Below, piece after piece: positions 63,905-64,000 of a stretch of DNA of 64,000 nt. Positions within the stretch are counted from its first letter, which is position 1, and each line of letters starts with the position of its first letter. The notes below the pieces were generated by a model. That model worked only from the letters and a program-made list of their open reading frames with translations, had not been told where the DNA came from and searched no databases. The translations under genes were made by a program, and so were the position numbers. This DNA is from Ostrinia nubilalis (lineage: Eukaryota; Arthropoda; Insecta; Lepidoptera; Crambidae), in NCBI RefSeq assembly GCF_963855985.1, contig NC_087111.1:2175001-2239000 (forward strand), read 5' to 3'.

Positions 63905-64000
63905 AAATTTTACTTTACCGATCATAAAGGTAGCATAGTAGGAAAGCGCTGGACGCAGGCCGCTACCAATCGATCAAAATGGAAAGCATTGGGGGAGGCT
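63905..64000 (+). mobile_element. RTE-B LINE 3' fragment, cut by the window end
   Basis: AAAGGTAGCATAGTAGGAAA (with an extra CATAGTA), GCGCTGGACGCAGGCCGCTA and AAAGCATTGGGGGAGGC. Confidence 0.85.

Overview
This window looks like nuclear DNA from a moth or butterfly (Lepidoptera). The evidence is AT-rich, intron-containing sequence, spliced exons with GT/AG borders, and a dense set of repeats typical of lepidopteran genomes: RTE-clade LINE 3' ends with (GAT)n tails, Helitrons ending in CTAG, hAT MITEs with 8-bp target duplications, tRNA-derived SINEs, and LINE tails of the form SLPAAVFPE...FKAIVNRHL. The species cannot be named from sequence alone. No prokaryotic operon, CRISPR array, rRNA or convincing functional tRNA was seen.

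Layout. 1-10.1 kb: repeats only, including a hAT element with a DDE transposase relic (0.6-1.9 kb), a three-deep nest of inverted-repeat elements (2.2-4.1 kb), foldback MITEs and an RTE cluster (6.4-7.1 kb). 11.05-15.27 kb: the only convincing host gene, four plus-strand exons joining in phase into a 221-residue four-transmembrane protein of clarin/claudin type, with a likely poly(A) signal at 15.47 kb. Between its exons 2 and 3 lies a tandem array of partial copies of exon 2. The copies differ mostly at third codon positions, while the introns between several of them are nearly identical. 16-25 kb: Helitrons, hAT MITEs, LINE and RTE pieces, and a 55-codon ORF for a small protein with a candidate N-myristoylation site. 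25.5 kb: a CpG-rich candidate promoter and non-coding first exon. 27-36 kb: two large inverted-repeat structures. 37.9-41.8 kb: a 3.9-kb composite palindrome, one arm interrupted by an element built from degenerate TTTGGCAAA motifs. 48.8-49.8 kb: two Helitrons facing each other. 50.0-52.8 kb: a decayed multi-exon DDE transposase gene on the minus strand, whose N-terminus was built from repeated Cys/His modules on phase-0 exons; a hAT MITE sits in its first exon. 55-64 kb: RTE, Helitron and MITE fragments.

Apart from the tetraspan gene (and perhaps the promoter-like exon) nothing suggests host coding function. The main interest is structural: the exon array, and several long inverted repeats that could fold into long double-stranded RNA. 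All identities rest on reading motifs by eye; no database search was run, and repeat edges not fixed by a target-site duplication are approximate.
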